The notes beneath the pieces were generated by a model. The model searched no databases. It was not told the DNA's origin and was given only the letters and a program-made list of their open reading frames with translations. Source: DAOMFM01 sp035429825 (GTDB lineage Bacteria; Acidobacteriota; Blastocatellia; UBA7656; JADIYM01). Taken from it: a DNA stretch of 5,013 nt. Made by a program: the position numbers and the translations under genes. How positions within the stretch are numbered: the stretch's first letter is position 1; every line of letters starts with the position of its first letter. Location of the stretch: NCBI GenBank assembly GCA_044224215.1, contig JBGAKX010000220.1:1-5013 (forward strand). The letters are read 5' to 3'. Below are positions 1 to 5,013 of the stretch, one piece after another.

Positions 1-246
1 ACGACGCTCACCGGGGTGCACCTCGAGCAGGTCGGGGCGTACGGCGATCCCGGTCGCGACCCCAGGGGCCACACGGTCACCGTCGCGTTCCTTGCACGCC
101 TGGATCACTGCACCGCCGTTCTCGGATCCGACGACGCGGCGAGCGCGAAGTGGTTCCCTTTGAGTGCGTTGCCTCCACTCGCATTCGACCACGACCGGAT
201 CATCTCGGACGCCGTGGCGCTATACGAGGGCACCACGTCTCGCTGA
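1..246 (+). CDS. Nudix hydrolase, C-terminal part (5' end outside the window)
   Basis: The reading frame is open from the first base and ends at TGA 244-246, giving 81 residues of a protein that begins upstream. Two signatures mark it as a Nudix hydrolase of the ADP-ribose pyrophosphatase-like (COG1051-type) group. The first is GDPGRDPRGHTVTVAFLA at about residues 15-32, the conserved strand that follows the Nudix box in this group. The second is the terminal KWFPLSALPPLAFDHDRII stretch at about residues 50-68, with the typical 'WFPL..LP.LAFDH..I' pattern. The catalytic Nudix box (GX5EX7REXXEEXG) would lie just before the window, so its integrity cannot be judged. Family members hydrolyse nucleoside diphosphates linked to another moiety, such as ADP-ribose, in the cytoplasm; the actual substrate cannot be read here. 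The protein stops soon after the FDH motif, so it lacks the winged-helix domain of NrtR-type Nudix regulators. Confidence 0.85.
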   Translation, partial: TTLTGVHLEQVGAYGDPGRDPRGHTVTVAFLARLDHCTAVLGSDDAASAKWFPLSALPPLAFDHDRIISDAVALYEGTTSR

Positions 247-251
247 TCACC

Positions 252-274
252 GTGCGAACGGCAGCGTTCTGCAC
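252..274 (+). terminator. Bulged hairpin just after the Nudix gene, possible weak terminator
   Basis: Six bases after the Nudix stop codon, GTGCGAACG (252-260) pairs with CGTTC-T-GCAC (265-274). This gives nine base pairs with one bulged T at 270 and a GCAG tetraloop. The following bases (AATCATCC) are not a proper T-tract, so efficient Rho-independent termination is doubtful. Its position between a stop codon and the next promoter candidate fits a transcript 3' end. It could also be a chance structure in GC-rich DNA. Confidence 0.3.
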
Positions 275-282
275 AATCATCC

Positions 283-311
283 TTGGCACGACCGCAACCC
301 TGTTCTATTCT
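283..311 (+). promoter_or_regulatory. Putative sigma70-type promoter for the helical-protein gene
   Basis: TTGGCA at 283-288 matches the -35 consensus TTGACA at five of six bases. TATTCT at 306-311 matches the -10 consensus TATAAT at four of six, and the spacer is the optimal 17 bases. The predicted transcript start near 318 would give a 5' leader of about 32 bases before the ATG at 350. The site sits in the only A/T-richer patch of the Nudix-to-helical-protein gap. The evidence is motif matching only. Confidence 0.45.
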
Positions 312-349
312 TCACCGCGCCCGCTTCGTCGATCGAGGTCCTCCGCACA

Positions 350-1759
350 ATGGACAGCAACCCACTGACCGAGAATGCCCTCGTGGGCGCCCGCCATGCG
401 CTCGACCGTGTCTCGGGGCACAACCGCGCATCGATCGATCAGTGGCTCGAAATGCTCGGCCGCGAGCAGAAGACCGACTTCCTCTTCGAGCTCGAGATGT
501 GGGTCAAATGCTTTGACCGGTTCTTCCGCGTCAAGAACCACCCGCTGTCGGAGCAGGAGGCCCGCGACATCGTCCGCCGTGACTTCTCCGAAGAGCTCAA
601 GATCGTCCGCAACGTATCGCTCAGAATGAGCTTCCTCTGCACCGAGCTCATGAGCGCCGAGCGTGCCGAGATCAGCCGATTCGACCGCTACATCGAGAAC
701 TACATAAAGCGCGAATACGTGCTCGACGGCTTCATCGAGAAGCTGATGCAGCAGCCGACGCCCGAGGATTCGCTGTCGCTGCTGACCGAGTCGCTTGCCG
801 ACCTGCGCGCCATCATCGACGACCTCGCCAGGCTCCCAAAGGTCTCGTTCGTTGCGTTCACCTCGATCGGCAAGATCGTCAACCGCGAGATCAAGCGCTG
901 CCGCTACATCGACCTGCTGATCGCGTACAAGTTCAAGCCCCAGTTCGACAGGATCGAGAATCACCGGCTCGCCCAGCTGATCAAGGGAATCACGAACGAG
1001 CAGTTGCGGACCGACGTTGCAAAGATCCTCCTCGAGCTGTTCCGGCTGCTCCGGTACCTGCGTTTCATTGCGGAGGATCTCGAGAAGGACAAGCCCCTCA
1101 AGAACTCGCTGCTCGTCTTTTCGCTGATCAACTCGGAAGTGCGTCTCCTGCTTGAGTTTATCGAGAGCAAGGTGCTCAAGCTGCGTGACCTCCCGCAGGA
1201 GGTGTTCCAGGCCGTCGATTCGGTGGCGTACGCCCTGAACATGGAGCTGCGCAAGATCTTCAGCCGGGAGCTCGTGGGATTCGTCTACCTGAGGCAGGCG
1301 CCGCCGATCTATGCCAAGGTCGAGAACAGCCACGGCCTGCTGCGCGACGCGTTCCAGCAATCTGTCGTCGCGCTCGCGCAGGTATTCGATCCGGACCTGC
1401 GCGGCGACGAGCTGTTCCCCGCATTCCAGACCAAGCTCGAGCAGTCGCTGACGATCCGCTCCGACATCTGGAGGCTGCTCGTCTACTGCCGGCGATTCAT
1501 CGAAAACGGCACGAAGGAGGGCGTCGCTCCGCTTATCGAGCGGATCGCGCTTTTCCGCGATTCGTCGCTCAAGTACCTGATGTACAAGGACTGGGACGCG
1601 TACGAGCTGTTCCTGGAAGAGGTGATCGTCGCTCGAAACATCGACGAGGTCGTCGAGGGGATGCACGGGTTCAGCGTGTTCCTCGAAACGCTGCTCGGGC
1701 AGGTCAACATGCGCGCCGTGCTGGCGGAAGACCCGTTCGACTATCCGGACGTGGACTAG
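350..1759 (+). CDS. Uncharacterised all-helical cytoplasmic protein, 469 residues
   Basis: I do not recognise this family. ATG 350 is chosen as the start because GAGG (335-338) lies 11 bases upstream, a promoter candidate precedes it, and protein-like composition begins there. The same frame stays open back to 164, but that part overlaps the Nudix gene and its translation is rich in His, Arg and Ser, unlike the rest. The protein has no signal peptide and no membrane segment. It is rich in Leu, Glu, Arg, Lys and Ile, with hydrophobic residues spaced as in amphipathic helices. Examples are DSLSLLTESLADLRAIIDDL (about 140-159), AKILLELFRLLRYLRFIAED (about 224-243) and SEVRLLLEFIESKVLKLRDL (about 262-281). 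Short Pro/Gly turns break these up, which suggests a helical bundle or solenoid. The four cysteines (54, 97, 184, 380) are scattered and form no metal motif. The C-terminus is acidic (residues 460-469). No catalytic motif or nucleotide-binding loop is visible, so a scaffold or protein-binding role is possible but unproven. It lies 132 bases upstream of the VIT-vWA gene on the same strand, so co-transcription is possible. Confidence 0.88.
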   Translation: MDSNPLTENALVGARHALDRVSGHNRASIDQWLEMLGREQKTDFLFELEMWVKCFDRFFRVKNHPLSEQEARDIVRRDFSEELKIVRNVSLRMSFLCTELMSAERAEISRFDRYIENYIKREYVLDGFIEKLMQQPTPEDSLSLLTESLADLRAIIDDLARLPKVSFVAFTSIGKIVNREIKRCRYIDLLIAYKFKPQFDRIENHRLAQLIKGITNEQLRTDVAKILLELFRLLRYLRFIAEDLEKDKPLKNSLLVFSLINSEVRLLLEFIESKVLKLRDLPQEVFQAVDSVAYALNMELRKIFSRELVGFVYLRQAPPIYAKVENSHGLLRDAFQQSVVALAQVFDPDLRGDELFPAFQTKLEQSLTIRSDIWRLLVYCRRFIENGTKEGVAPLIERIALFRDSSLKYLMYKDWDAYELFLEEVIVARNIDEVVEGMHGFSVFLETLLGQVNMRAVLAEDPFDYPDVD

Positions 1760-1780
1760 CGGGCTCGCGGGCTTGGTTTC

Positions 1781-1834
1781 GCGCAAAGGCGCAAAGGCCT
1801 TCGCGCCTTTGCGTCCCGCTCGGCGCCTTTGCGC
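1781..1834. repeat. Intergenic octamer repeat cluster, direct and inverted (GCGCAAAG / CTTTGCGC)
   Basis: The octamer GCGCAAAG occurs twice in tandem (1781-1788 and 1789-1796). The inverted form GCGCCTTTGCG then occurs twice with a 20-base period (1803-1813 and 1823-1833). CGCAAAGGCGC (1782-1792) and GCGCCTTTGCG (1803-1813) form a perfect 11-bp stem with a 10-base loop that contains the palindrome AAGGCCTT. The second inverted copy could compete for the same left arm and form an alternative hairpin. No T-tract follows, so this is not a standard intrinsic terminator, although it could stall polymerase or protect mRNA 3' ends. From memory, similar GCGCAAAG- or GCGCAGAG-type short repeats are scattered through intergenic DNA of several bacterial phyla. 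That suggests a dispersed element rather than a site specific to this operon. Confidence 0.8.
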
Positions 1835-1860
1835 TCGTCCCTCGGAACCGTTCTCCAATT

Positions 1861-1877
1861 CCCGCGTCTGAAGCGGG
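1861..1877 (+). other. Small hairpin directly before the Shine-Dalgarno sequence of the VIT-vWA gene
   Basis: CCCGC (1861-1865) can pair with GCGGG (1873-1877) around a seven-base loop. The stem ends one base before the AAGGAGG ribosome-binding site. It does not hide that site and may help keep it exposed. A five-pair stem is easily found by chance in GC-rich DNA, so this is a weak call. Confidence 0.22.
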
Positions 1878-1878
1878 C

Positions 1879-1885
1879 AAGGAGG
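1879..1885 (+). promoter_or_regulatory. Strong ribosome-binding site fixing the VIT-vWA start
   Basis: AAGGAGG is a seven-base match to the anti-Shine-Dalgarno sequence of 16S rRNA. It lies six bases before ATG 1892. It fixes the start there rather than at the in-frame TTG at 1829, which falls inside the repeat and would put 21 extra residues in front of a clean signal peptide. Confidence 0.9.
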
Positions 1886-1891
1886 ACGGAT

Positions 1892-4294
1892 ATGAAACGC
1901 AAGATCTGCTTTGCCCTCGCTCTCTCGGTCGCCGCCTCGGCCGCCGCTCTGACCCTTCTCGCATCCAGCACCGTAACCCACGCCGCATCGGCAACGAGCA
2001 CCCAAGGTGAGCTCAGGATCGTCGATCCCAAGGGCCAGCCCGCCGGTCTGTGCCCCCTCGAGCACACCGACGTCCATGCCGAAATCAGCGGCTTTCTCGC
2101 CCGTGTCACGGTCACACAGCGCTTCACGAACCCGTCCACCGAAGCCATCGAGGCCGTCTACACGTTCCCGCTGCCCGATTCGGCAGCGGTGGACCGCATG
2201 ACGATGCACGTCGGCGACCGCACCGTCGCCGGAACGATCAAGCGCCGCGAGGAAGCGCGCGCAATCTACGACGCCGCGAGAAATGCGGGTCAGGTCGCGA
2301 GCCTGCTCGACCAGGAGCGCGCCAACATATTCACCCAGTCCGTCGCCAACATCATGCCGGGCGAGCGCGTCGACATCGAGATCAGCTATGTCGAGACGCT
2401 CGCGTACGACGACGGTTCGTATTCGTTTGTGTTCCCGATGGTCGTCGGCCCTCGATACATCCCCGGTGCGCCTGGCGGCAAGCAGGCCGGGGGGTGGTCG
2501 CCCGACACGGACCAGGTCCCGGACGCATCGCGCATCACCCCGCCGGTCGCGGTGCCCGGCACGCGGGCCGGCCACGACATTTCACTGGAAGTGGTTCTCG
2601 ACGCTGGAGTTCCGATCCAGAACATTTCGTCGACCCTTCACGACGTCGATGTCCAGCGAACCGGGCCCGGTTCCGCGACGGTTTCGCTGAAGGACAAGGC
2701 GACGATTCCGAACAGGGATTTCATCCTCACGTACGACGTCGCCGGCGCGGCCCTGAGCGACGCGGTCCTGTCGCACAAGGACGACCGCGGCGGGTTCTTC
2801 ACGCTCATCCTGCAGCCGCCCGCGCGCGTCGCCTCGGAGGACGTCGCACCGCGCGAGCTCGTCTTCGTGCTGGATACGTCCGGCTCGATGAGCGGCTTCC
2901 CGCTCGACAAGGCCAAGGAGACGATGAACCTGGCCTTCGAGGCCCTCAGGCCCGATGACACGTTCAACCTGATCACGTTTGCCGGCGACACGAGCATCCT
3001 CTTCCCCGCGCCGGTGAAGGCGACACCCGAATCGCTCGCCAAGGCGCGGGCGTTCCTCGAATCGCGCGAGGGCGGCGGAGGCACCGAGATGATGCAGGCG
3101 ATCCGCACCGCGCTCGATCCGTCCGACAGACAGGACCACATCCGGATTGTCTGCTTCATGACGGACGGCTACGTCGGCAACGATATGGAGATCATCGCGG
3201 AGGTGCAGAAGCACCCGAACGCCCGCGTGTTCTCGTTTGGCGTCGGTGACTCGGTGAACCGGTTCCTGCTGGACAGAATGGCCGTCGAGGGACGCGGCGA
3301 GGTCGAGTACGTGACGCTCGCCGACGACGGGTCAGCCGCCGCGCGACGGTTCCACGAGCGCGTCCAGAATCCCTTGTTCACCGACATCTCCATTGACTGG
3401 AATGGCTTGCCGGTGTCGGACGTCGCGCCGGCGCGAATTCCGGATGTGTTCAGCGCCAAGCCGATCATCCTGACGGGGCGGTACGACCGCGCGTGGAAGG
3501 GCACGATCCGGATCAGCGGCAAGGTCGCCGGCCGGGACGTCGTGCGCGAGGTCGCCGTCGATCTGCCGGACCGCGACGACAAGCACGACGTGCTGGCGTC
3601 ACTATGGGCGCGGCGGAAGGTCGAGGACCTGATGCGAGAGGACTACGCCGGCGCTCAGAACGGCACCCAGCGCGCGGATCTCGCGGCCGAGATCACAAAG
3701 ATCGGCCTCGACTACTCGCTGATGACCCAGTACACGTCGTTCGTGGCTGTCGAGCAGATGGTCGTAAACGAAGGCGGACAGACGCGCAGGATCGACGTGC
3801 CGGTCGAGATGCCGGAAGGCGTCAGTTACGACGGCGTGTTTGGCAAGGAGAAGGCGGCGGACGCCAGACGACAGTTCGCCGCGTCAGCGGGGCGCGGGTA
3901 CATCAGCGGCGCTCCGCCGCCACCTCGACCCGCCACAAAAACCGAAGTCGACAGAAAGAACGTCGATGAGGCTATTGGCGAGGAGTCGGAGGTCAGGCTC
4001 CCTGCGCACCTCGCAAAGCTCGATCCGGAGCTGCGCGCGATCGTCGACCGCCTGAAGCGTCACGCGGCCGCGCCGGCAACCGAAAGTGCGTTCGTTCGAG
4101 ATGGTCGTGCCGAAGTCCGGATCTGGCTTGCGGACAAGAGTGCCGCAACGATGGCCGAGCTTTCGAAACTTGGCATCGAGATCGTTCTCGATCCAAAGAC
4201 GGCCAAGATGGTGATCGCACGCGTCCCGCTCGGGAAGCTCGAATCGCTCGGAAAGCTGGCGTCCGTCCGGATCGTCGAGCCGAACACGAACTGA
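1892..4294 (+). CDS. Exported VIT and von Willebrand factor A domain protein with extra C-terminal module, 800 residues
   Basis: Residues 1-34 are a Sec-type signal peptide: KRK, a hydrophobic core (ICFALALSVAASAAALTLLA), then a likely cut after THA (31) or ASA (34). No lipobox cysteine is present. A VIT (vault protein inter-alpha-trypsin) domain spans about 40-172, with AVYTFPLPDSAAV, LLDQERANIFTQSVANIMPGE and a closing ISY. A vWA domain spans about 321-495 with a complete metal-ion-dependent adhesion site: D328-T-S330-G-S332, T398 in GGGGTEM and D425 in FMTDG. It should therefore bind Mg2+ or Mn2+ and a protein ligand. Residues about 600-621 (ITKIGLDYSLMTQYTSFVAVE) are the conserved post-vWA segment of bacterial VIT-vWA proteins. 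A Pro-rich linker (PPPPRP, 675-680) leads to a module at about 700-797 ending in VIARVPLGKLESLGKLASVR, which resembles the propeptide-like domain found before some subtilases. No C-terminal membrane segment or sortase motif is seen, so the protein is probably periplasmic or secreted. Its partner is unknown. A good terminator follows directly. Confidence 0.93.
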   Translation: MKRKICFALALSVAASAAALTLLASSTVTHAASATSTQGELRIVDPKGQPAGLCPLEHTDVHAEISGFLARVTVTQRFTNPSTEAIEAVYTFPLPDSAAVDRMTMHVGDRTVAGTIKRREEARAIYDAARNAGQVASLLDQERANIFTQSVANIMPGERVDIEISYVETLAYDDGSYSFVFPMVVGPRYIPGAPGGKQAGGWSPDTDQVPDASRITPPVAVPGTRAGHDISLEVVLDAGVPIQNISSTLHDVDVQRTGPGSATVSLKDKATIPNRDFILTYDVAGAALSDAVLSHKDDRGGFFTLILQPPARVASEDVAPRELVFVLDTSGSMSGFPLDKAKETMNLAFEALRPDDTFNLITFAGDTSILFPAPVKATPESLAKARAFLESREGGGGTEMMQAIRTALDPSDRQDHIRIVCFMTDGYVGNDMEIIAEVQKHPNARVFSFGVGDSVNRFLLDRMAVEGRGEVEYVTLADDGSAAARRFHERVQNPLFTDISIDWNGLPVSDVAPARIPDVFSAKPIILTGRYDRAWKGTIRISGKVAGRDVVREVAVDLPDRDDKHDVLASLWARRKVEDLMREDYAGAQNGTQRADLAAEITKIGLDYSLMTQYTSFVAVEQMVVNEGGQTRRIDVPVEMPEGVSYDGVFGKEKAADARRQFAASAGRGYISGAPPPPRPATKTEVDRKNVDEAIGEESEVRLPAHLAKLDPELRAIVDRLKRHAAAPATESAFVRDGRAEVRIWLADKSAATMAELSKLGIEIVLDPKTAKMVIARVPLGKLESLGKLASVRIVEPNTN

Positions 4295-4321
4295 CGGACG
4301 GCCTGGGTTCCGGGCTGCAGG

Positions 4322-4356
4322 GAGGGTCGCGCCGGGACGCGGCCCTCTTTGTATTT
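4322..4356 (+). terminator. Intrinsic terminator after the VIT-vWA gene
   Basis: GAGGGTCGCG (4322-4331) pairs with CGCGGCCCTC (4338-4347) over ten base pairs, one of them a T-G wobble, around a six-base loop. It is followed by TTTGTATTT (4348-4356), a T-rich tail. It lies 27 bases after the stop codon at 4294. A smaller hairpin just upstream (4301-4306 with 4310-4315, six pairs, three-base loop) may add to the structure. This should end the transcript carrying the VIT-vWA gene, and it separates that gene from the DUF4394 gene. Confidence 0.75.
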
Positions 4357-4360
4357 GATT

Positions 4361-4388
4361 GGAGGAAAACACGATGACCCGCTGCTGA
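4361..4388 (+). other. Shine-Dalgarno-like site with a four-codon mini-ORF (MTRC-stop)
   Basis: GGAGG (4361-4365) sits eight bases before ATG 4374, ideal spacing for initiation, but the frame ends after four codons at TGA 4386-4388. It lies just after the terminator and overlaps or precedes the promoter candidate at 4396-4404. It would be transcribed only by read-through or from a promoter I cannot see. It could be the decayed 5' end of a lost gene, a minimal leader peptide, or chance. No attenuator-like structure that would support a leader peptide is evident. Confidence 0.2.
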
Positions 4389-4395
4389 GTTCGCG

Positions 4396-4404
4396 TGGTA
4401 TAGT
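4396..4404 (+). promoter_or_regulatory. Putative extended -10 promoter for the DUF4394 gene
   Basis: TGGTATAGT contains the extended -10 element TGn followed by TATAGT (4399-4404), which matches TATAAT at five of six bases. Extended -10 promoters can work without a good -35. The best -35 candidate, ATGACC at 4374-4379, matches four of six bases at a long 19-base spacing. The predicted transcript start near 4411 gives a leader of about 34 bases before GTG 4445. The location between a terminator and a strong ribosome-binding site supports the call. Confidence 0.5.
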
Positions 4405-4430
4405 GGCGCAGGGTCTGGAACATTTGGAGT

Positions 4431-4439
4431 GGAGGTGAT
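4431..4439 (+). promoter_or_regulatory. Nine-base Shine-Dalgarno sequence deciding a GTG start
   Basis: GGAGGTGAT is complementary to nine consecutive bases (ATCACCTCC) of the usual bacterial 16S rRNA 3' end. GGAGG is nine bases from GTG 4445, a normal spacing, but 24 bases from the in-frame ATG at 4460, so GTG 4445 is preferred. An out-of-frame ATG-TGA start-stop pair (4438-4443) overlaps the site but lies too close to GGAGG to be a likely start. Confidence 0.8.
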
Positions 4440-4444
4440 GTGAC

Positions 4445-5013
4445 GTGATCGCCACACGGATGTCCGCGCTTCTTTGCACCCTGATGATCGCAATCGCCGT
4501 ACTGGTCTCACCTATGTGTGTGACCGCGCATGCAGGCCAGGGCGGCGGCGCCTCGAGCCCGAACGCGGTGCTGGCAGGTGTGACCATCTACGGTCTGACG
4601 TCGAGCAATCAGATCGTCACGTTCGATTCGTCGGCGCCTCAGACTCCAATCCTGACTGTCGGCATCACGGGGCTCTCGCCCGGTGACGTTCCACTGGCGA
4701 TCGACGTCCGGCCGGCGACCGAGCAGCTGTACATGCTCGTGAACCCGAGCAAGCTGTTCGTCGTGGATCCTGCAACGGGCGTGGCCACGCACATCGGCGA
4801 CTTTGGGACGGCACTCGTCGGCAACGAGTTCGGGTTCGATTTCAACCCGACCGTCGACCGGATTCGCGTGGTCAGCGATTCGTTGCAGAACCTGCGGCTC
4901 AATCCCGACACCGGCCAGGTTGCCGGTGTCGACGCGTCACTTGCCTACGACGCCGCGGACCCGTTTGCCGGCGTCGTGCCGCACGTCACGGCGGCTGCTT
5001 ACTCGAACAACTT
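4445..5013 (+). CDS. Exported DUF4394 domain protein, N-terminal part (3' end outside the window)
   Basis: The frame runs from GTG 4445 to the window edge, giving 189 residues plus two bases. Residues 1-30 form a signal peptide: an Arg near the start, a hydrophobic core (ALLCTLMIAIAVLV) and a likely cut after AHA (30). A Gly-rich stretch follows (GQGGGASS). From about residue 44 the sequence matches DUF4394: GLTSSNQIVTFDSSAP (50-65), AIDVRPATEQLYML (85-98), LFVVDPATGVATHIGDF (104-120) and the hallmark FGFDFNPTVDRIRVVSD (129-145) followed by NLRLNPDTGQV. These short 'L..vdp.tG' strand repeats look like beta-propeller blades. The function of DUF4394 is not established. Such proteins are exported and are sometimes the repeated part of larger surface proteins, and the full length here is unknown. 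The gene has its own promoter candidate and strong ribosome-binding site behind a terminator, so it is probably transcribed separately from the VIT-vWA gene. Confidence 0.9.
   Translation, partial: MIATRMSALLCTLMIAIAVLVSPMCVTAHAGQGGGASSPNAVLAGVTIYGLTSSNQIVTFDSSAPQTPILTVGITGLSPGDVPLAIDVRPATEQLYMLVNPSKLFVVDPATGVATHIGDFGTALVGNEFGFDFNPTVDRIRVVSDSLQNLRLNPDTGQVAGVDASLAYDAADPFAGVVPHVTAAAYSNN

Noticed and set aside
283..299. Possible sigma54 promoter: TTGGCACG looks like a perfect -24 element.
   Set aside because: The -12 element (TTGCA with a GC pair at the right spacing) is missing; the bases there read CGCAACC. A sigma70 reading with TATTCT 17 bases downstream fits better.
164..349. N-terminal extension of the helical protein by 62 residues in the same open frame.
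   Set aside because: It would overlap the Nudix gene by 83 bases, has no ribosome-binding site, and its composition differs sharply from the rest. ATG 350 has an SD-like GAGG and a promoter candidate.
305..2575. A 756-codon open frame on the minus strand spanning the helical-protein gene, the gap and the start of the VIT-vWA gene.
   Set aside because: Its translation is low-complexity Arg/Asp/Glu/Leu/Val-rich sequence, typical of the antisense shadow of GC-rich coding DNA. Both + strand genes lie in the same frame, which lets one shadow frame run through both. The + strand products have recognisable domains, good ribosome-binding sites and a signal peptide, and the antisense product has none.
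2050..2958. A 302-codon open frame on the + strand inside the VIT-vWA gene.
   Set aside because: It is an out-of-frame shadow with an Arg/His/Ala/Pro-rich translation and no ribosome-binding site, overlapping strongly conserved VIT and vWA coding sequence.
1892..4294. Assignment of the VIT-vWA protein as a sortase-anchored target (TIGR03788-like).
   Set aside because: There is no LPxTG-like motif followed by a hydrophobic segment and basic tail at the C-terminus. The LPAHL at about residue 703 is nearly 100 residues from the end with no membrane segment after it.
4396..4420. GTGGTATAGTGGCGCAGG resembles part of a tRNA D-arm.
   Set aside because: No acceptor stem, anticodon arm or T-arm (GGTTCGAATCC-like) can be found at the right distances. 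The stretch is better explained as an extended -10 promoter.

Overview
The window is GC-rich DNA with G/C-favoured third codon positions. It holds four protein-coding genes, all on the + strand; the first and last are cut by the window edges. The mix of a VIT/vWA surface-type protein, a DUF4394 exported protein and a large helical protein with no recognised family resembles Acidobacteriota or a similar GC-rich soil Gram-negative phylum. That placement is an inference from gene content, because no ribosomal or other phylogenetic marker is present.

Layout: (1) 1-246 is the C-terminal end of a Nudix hydrolase. (2) 247-349 is a short intergenic gap with a bulged hairpin, a plausible sigma70-type promoter and a weak Shine-Dalgarno sequence. 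(3) 350-1759 encodes a 469-residue, apparently all-helical cytoplasmic protein that I cannot assign to a family. (4) 1760-1891 is a 132-base gap with an octamer-based direct and inverted repeat cluster, then a strong Shine-Dalgarno sequence. (5) 1892-4294 encodes an 800-residue exported VIT-vWA protein with an intact metal-binding (MIDAS) motif and an extra C-terminal module resembling the propeptide-like domain of subtilases. (6) 4295-4444 holds a good intrinsic terminator, a four-codon mini-ORF behind a Shine-Dalgarno-like site, an extended -10 promoter candidate and a nine-base Shine-Dalgarno sequence. (7) 4445 to the window end is the N-terminal part of an exported DUF4394 protein.

How the genes relate: the helical-protein gene and the VIT-vWA gene may be co-transcribed. 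They share a strand, no convincing promoter separates them, and the first clear terminator follows the second. The DUF4394 gene looks like a separate transcription unit. The two exported proteins suggest a cell-envelope or extracellular theme, but nothing ties all four genes into one pathway. I see no tRNA, rRNA, CRISPR array, transposase or phage gene. There is no strong evidence of a new defence or mobile system; the points most worth a second look are the unassigned helical protein, the C-terminal fusion on the VIT-vWA protein and the intergenic repeat.
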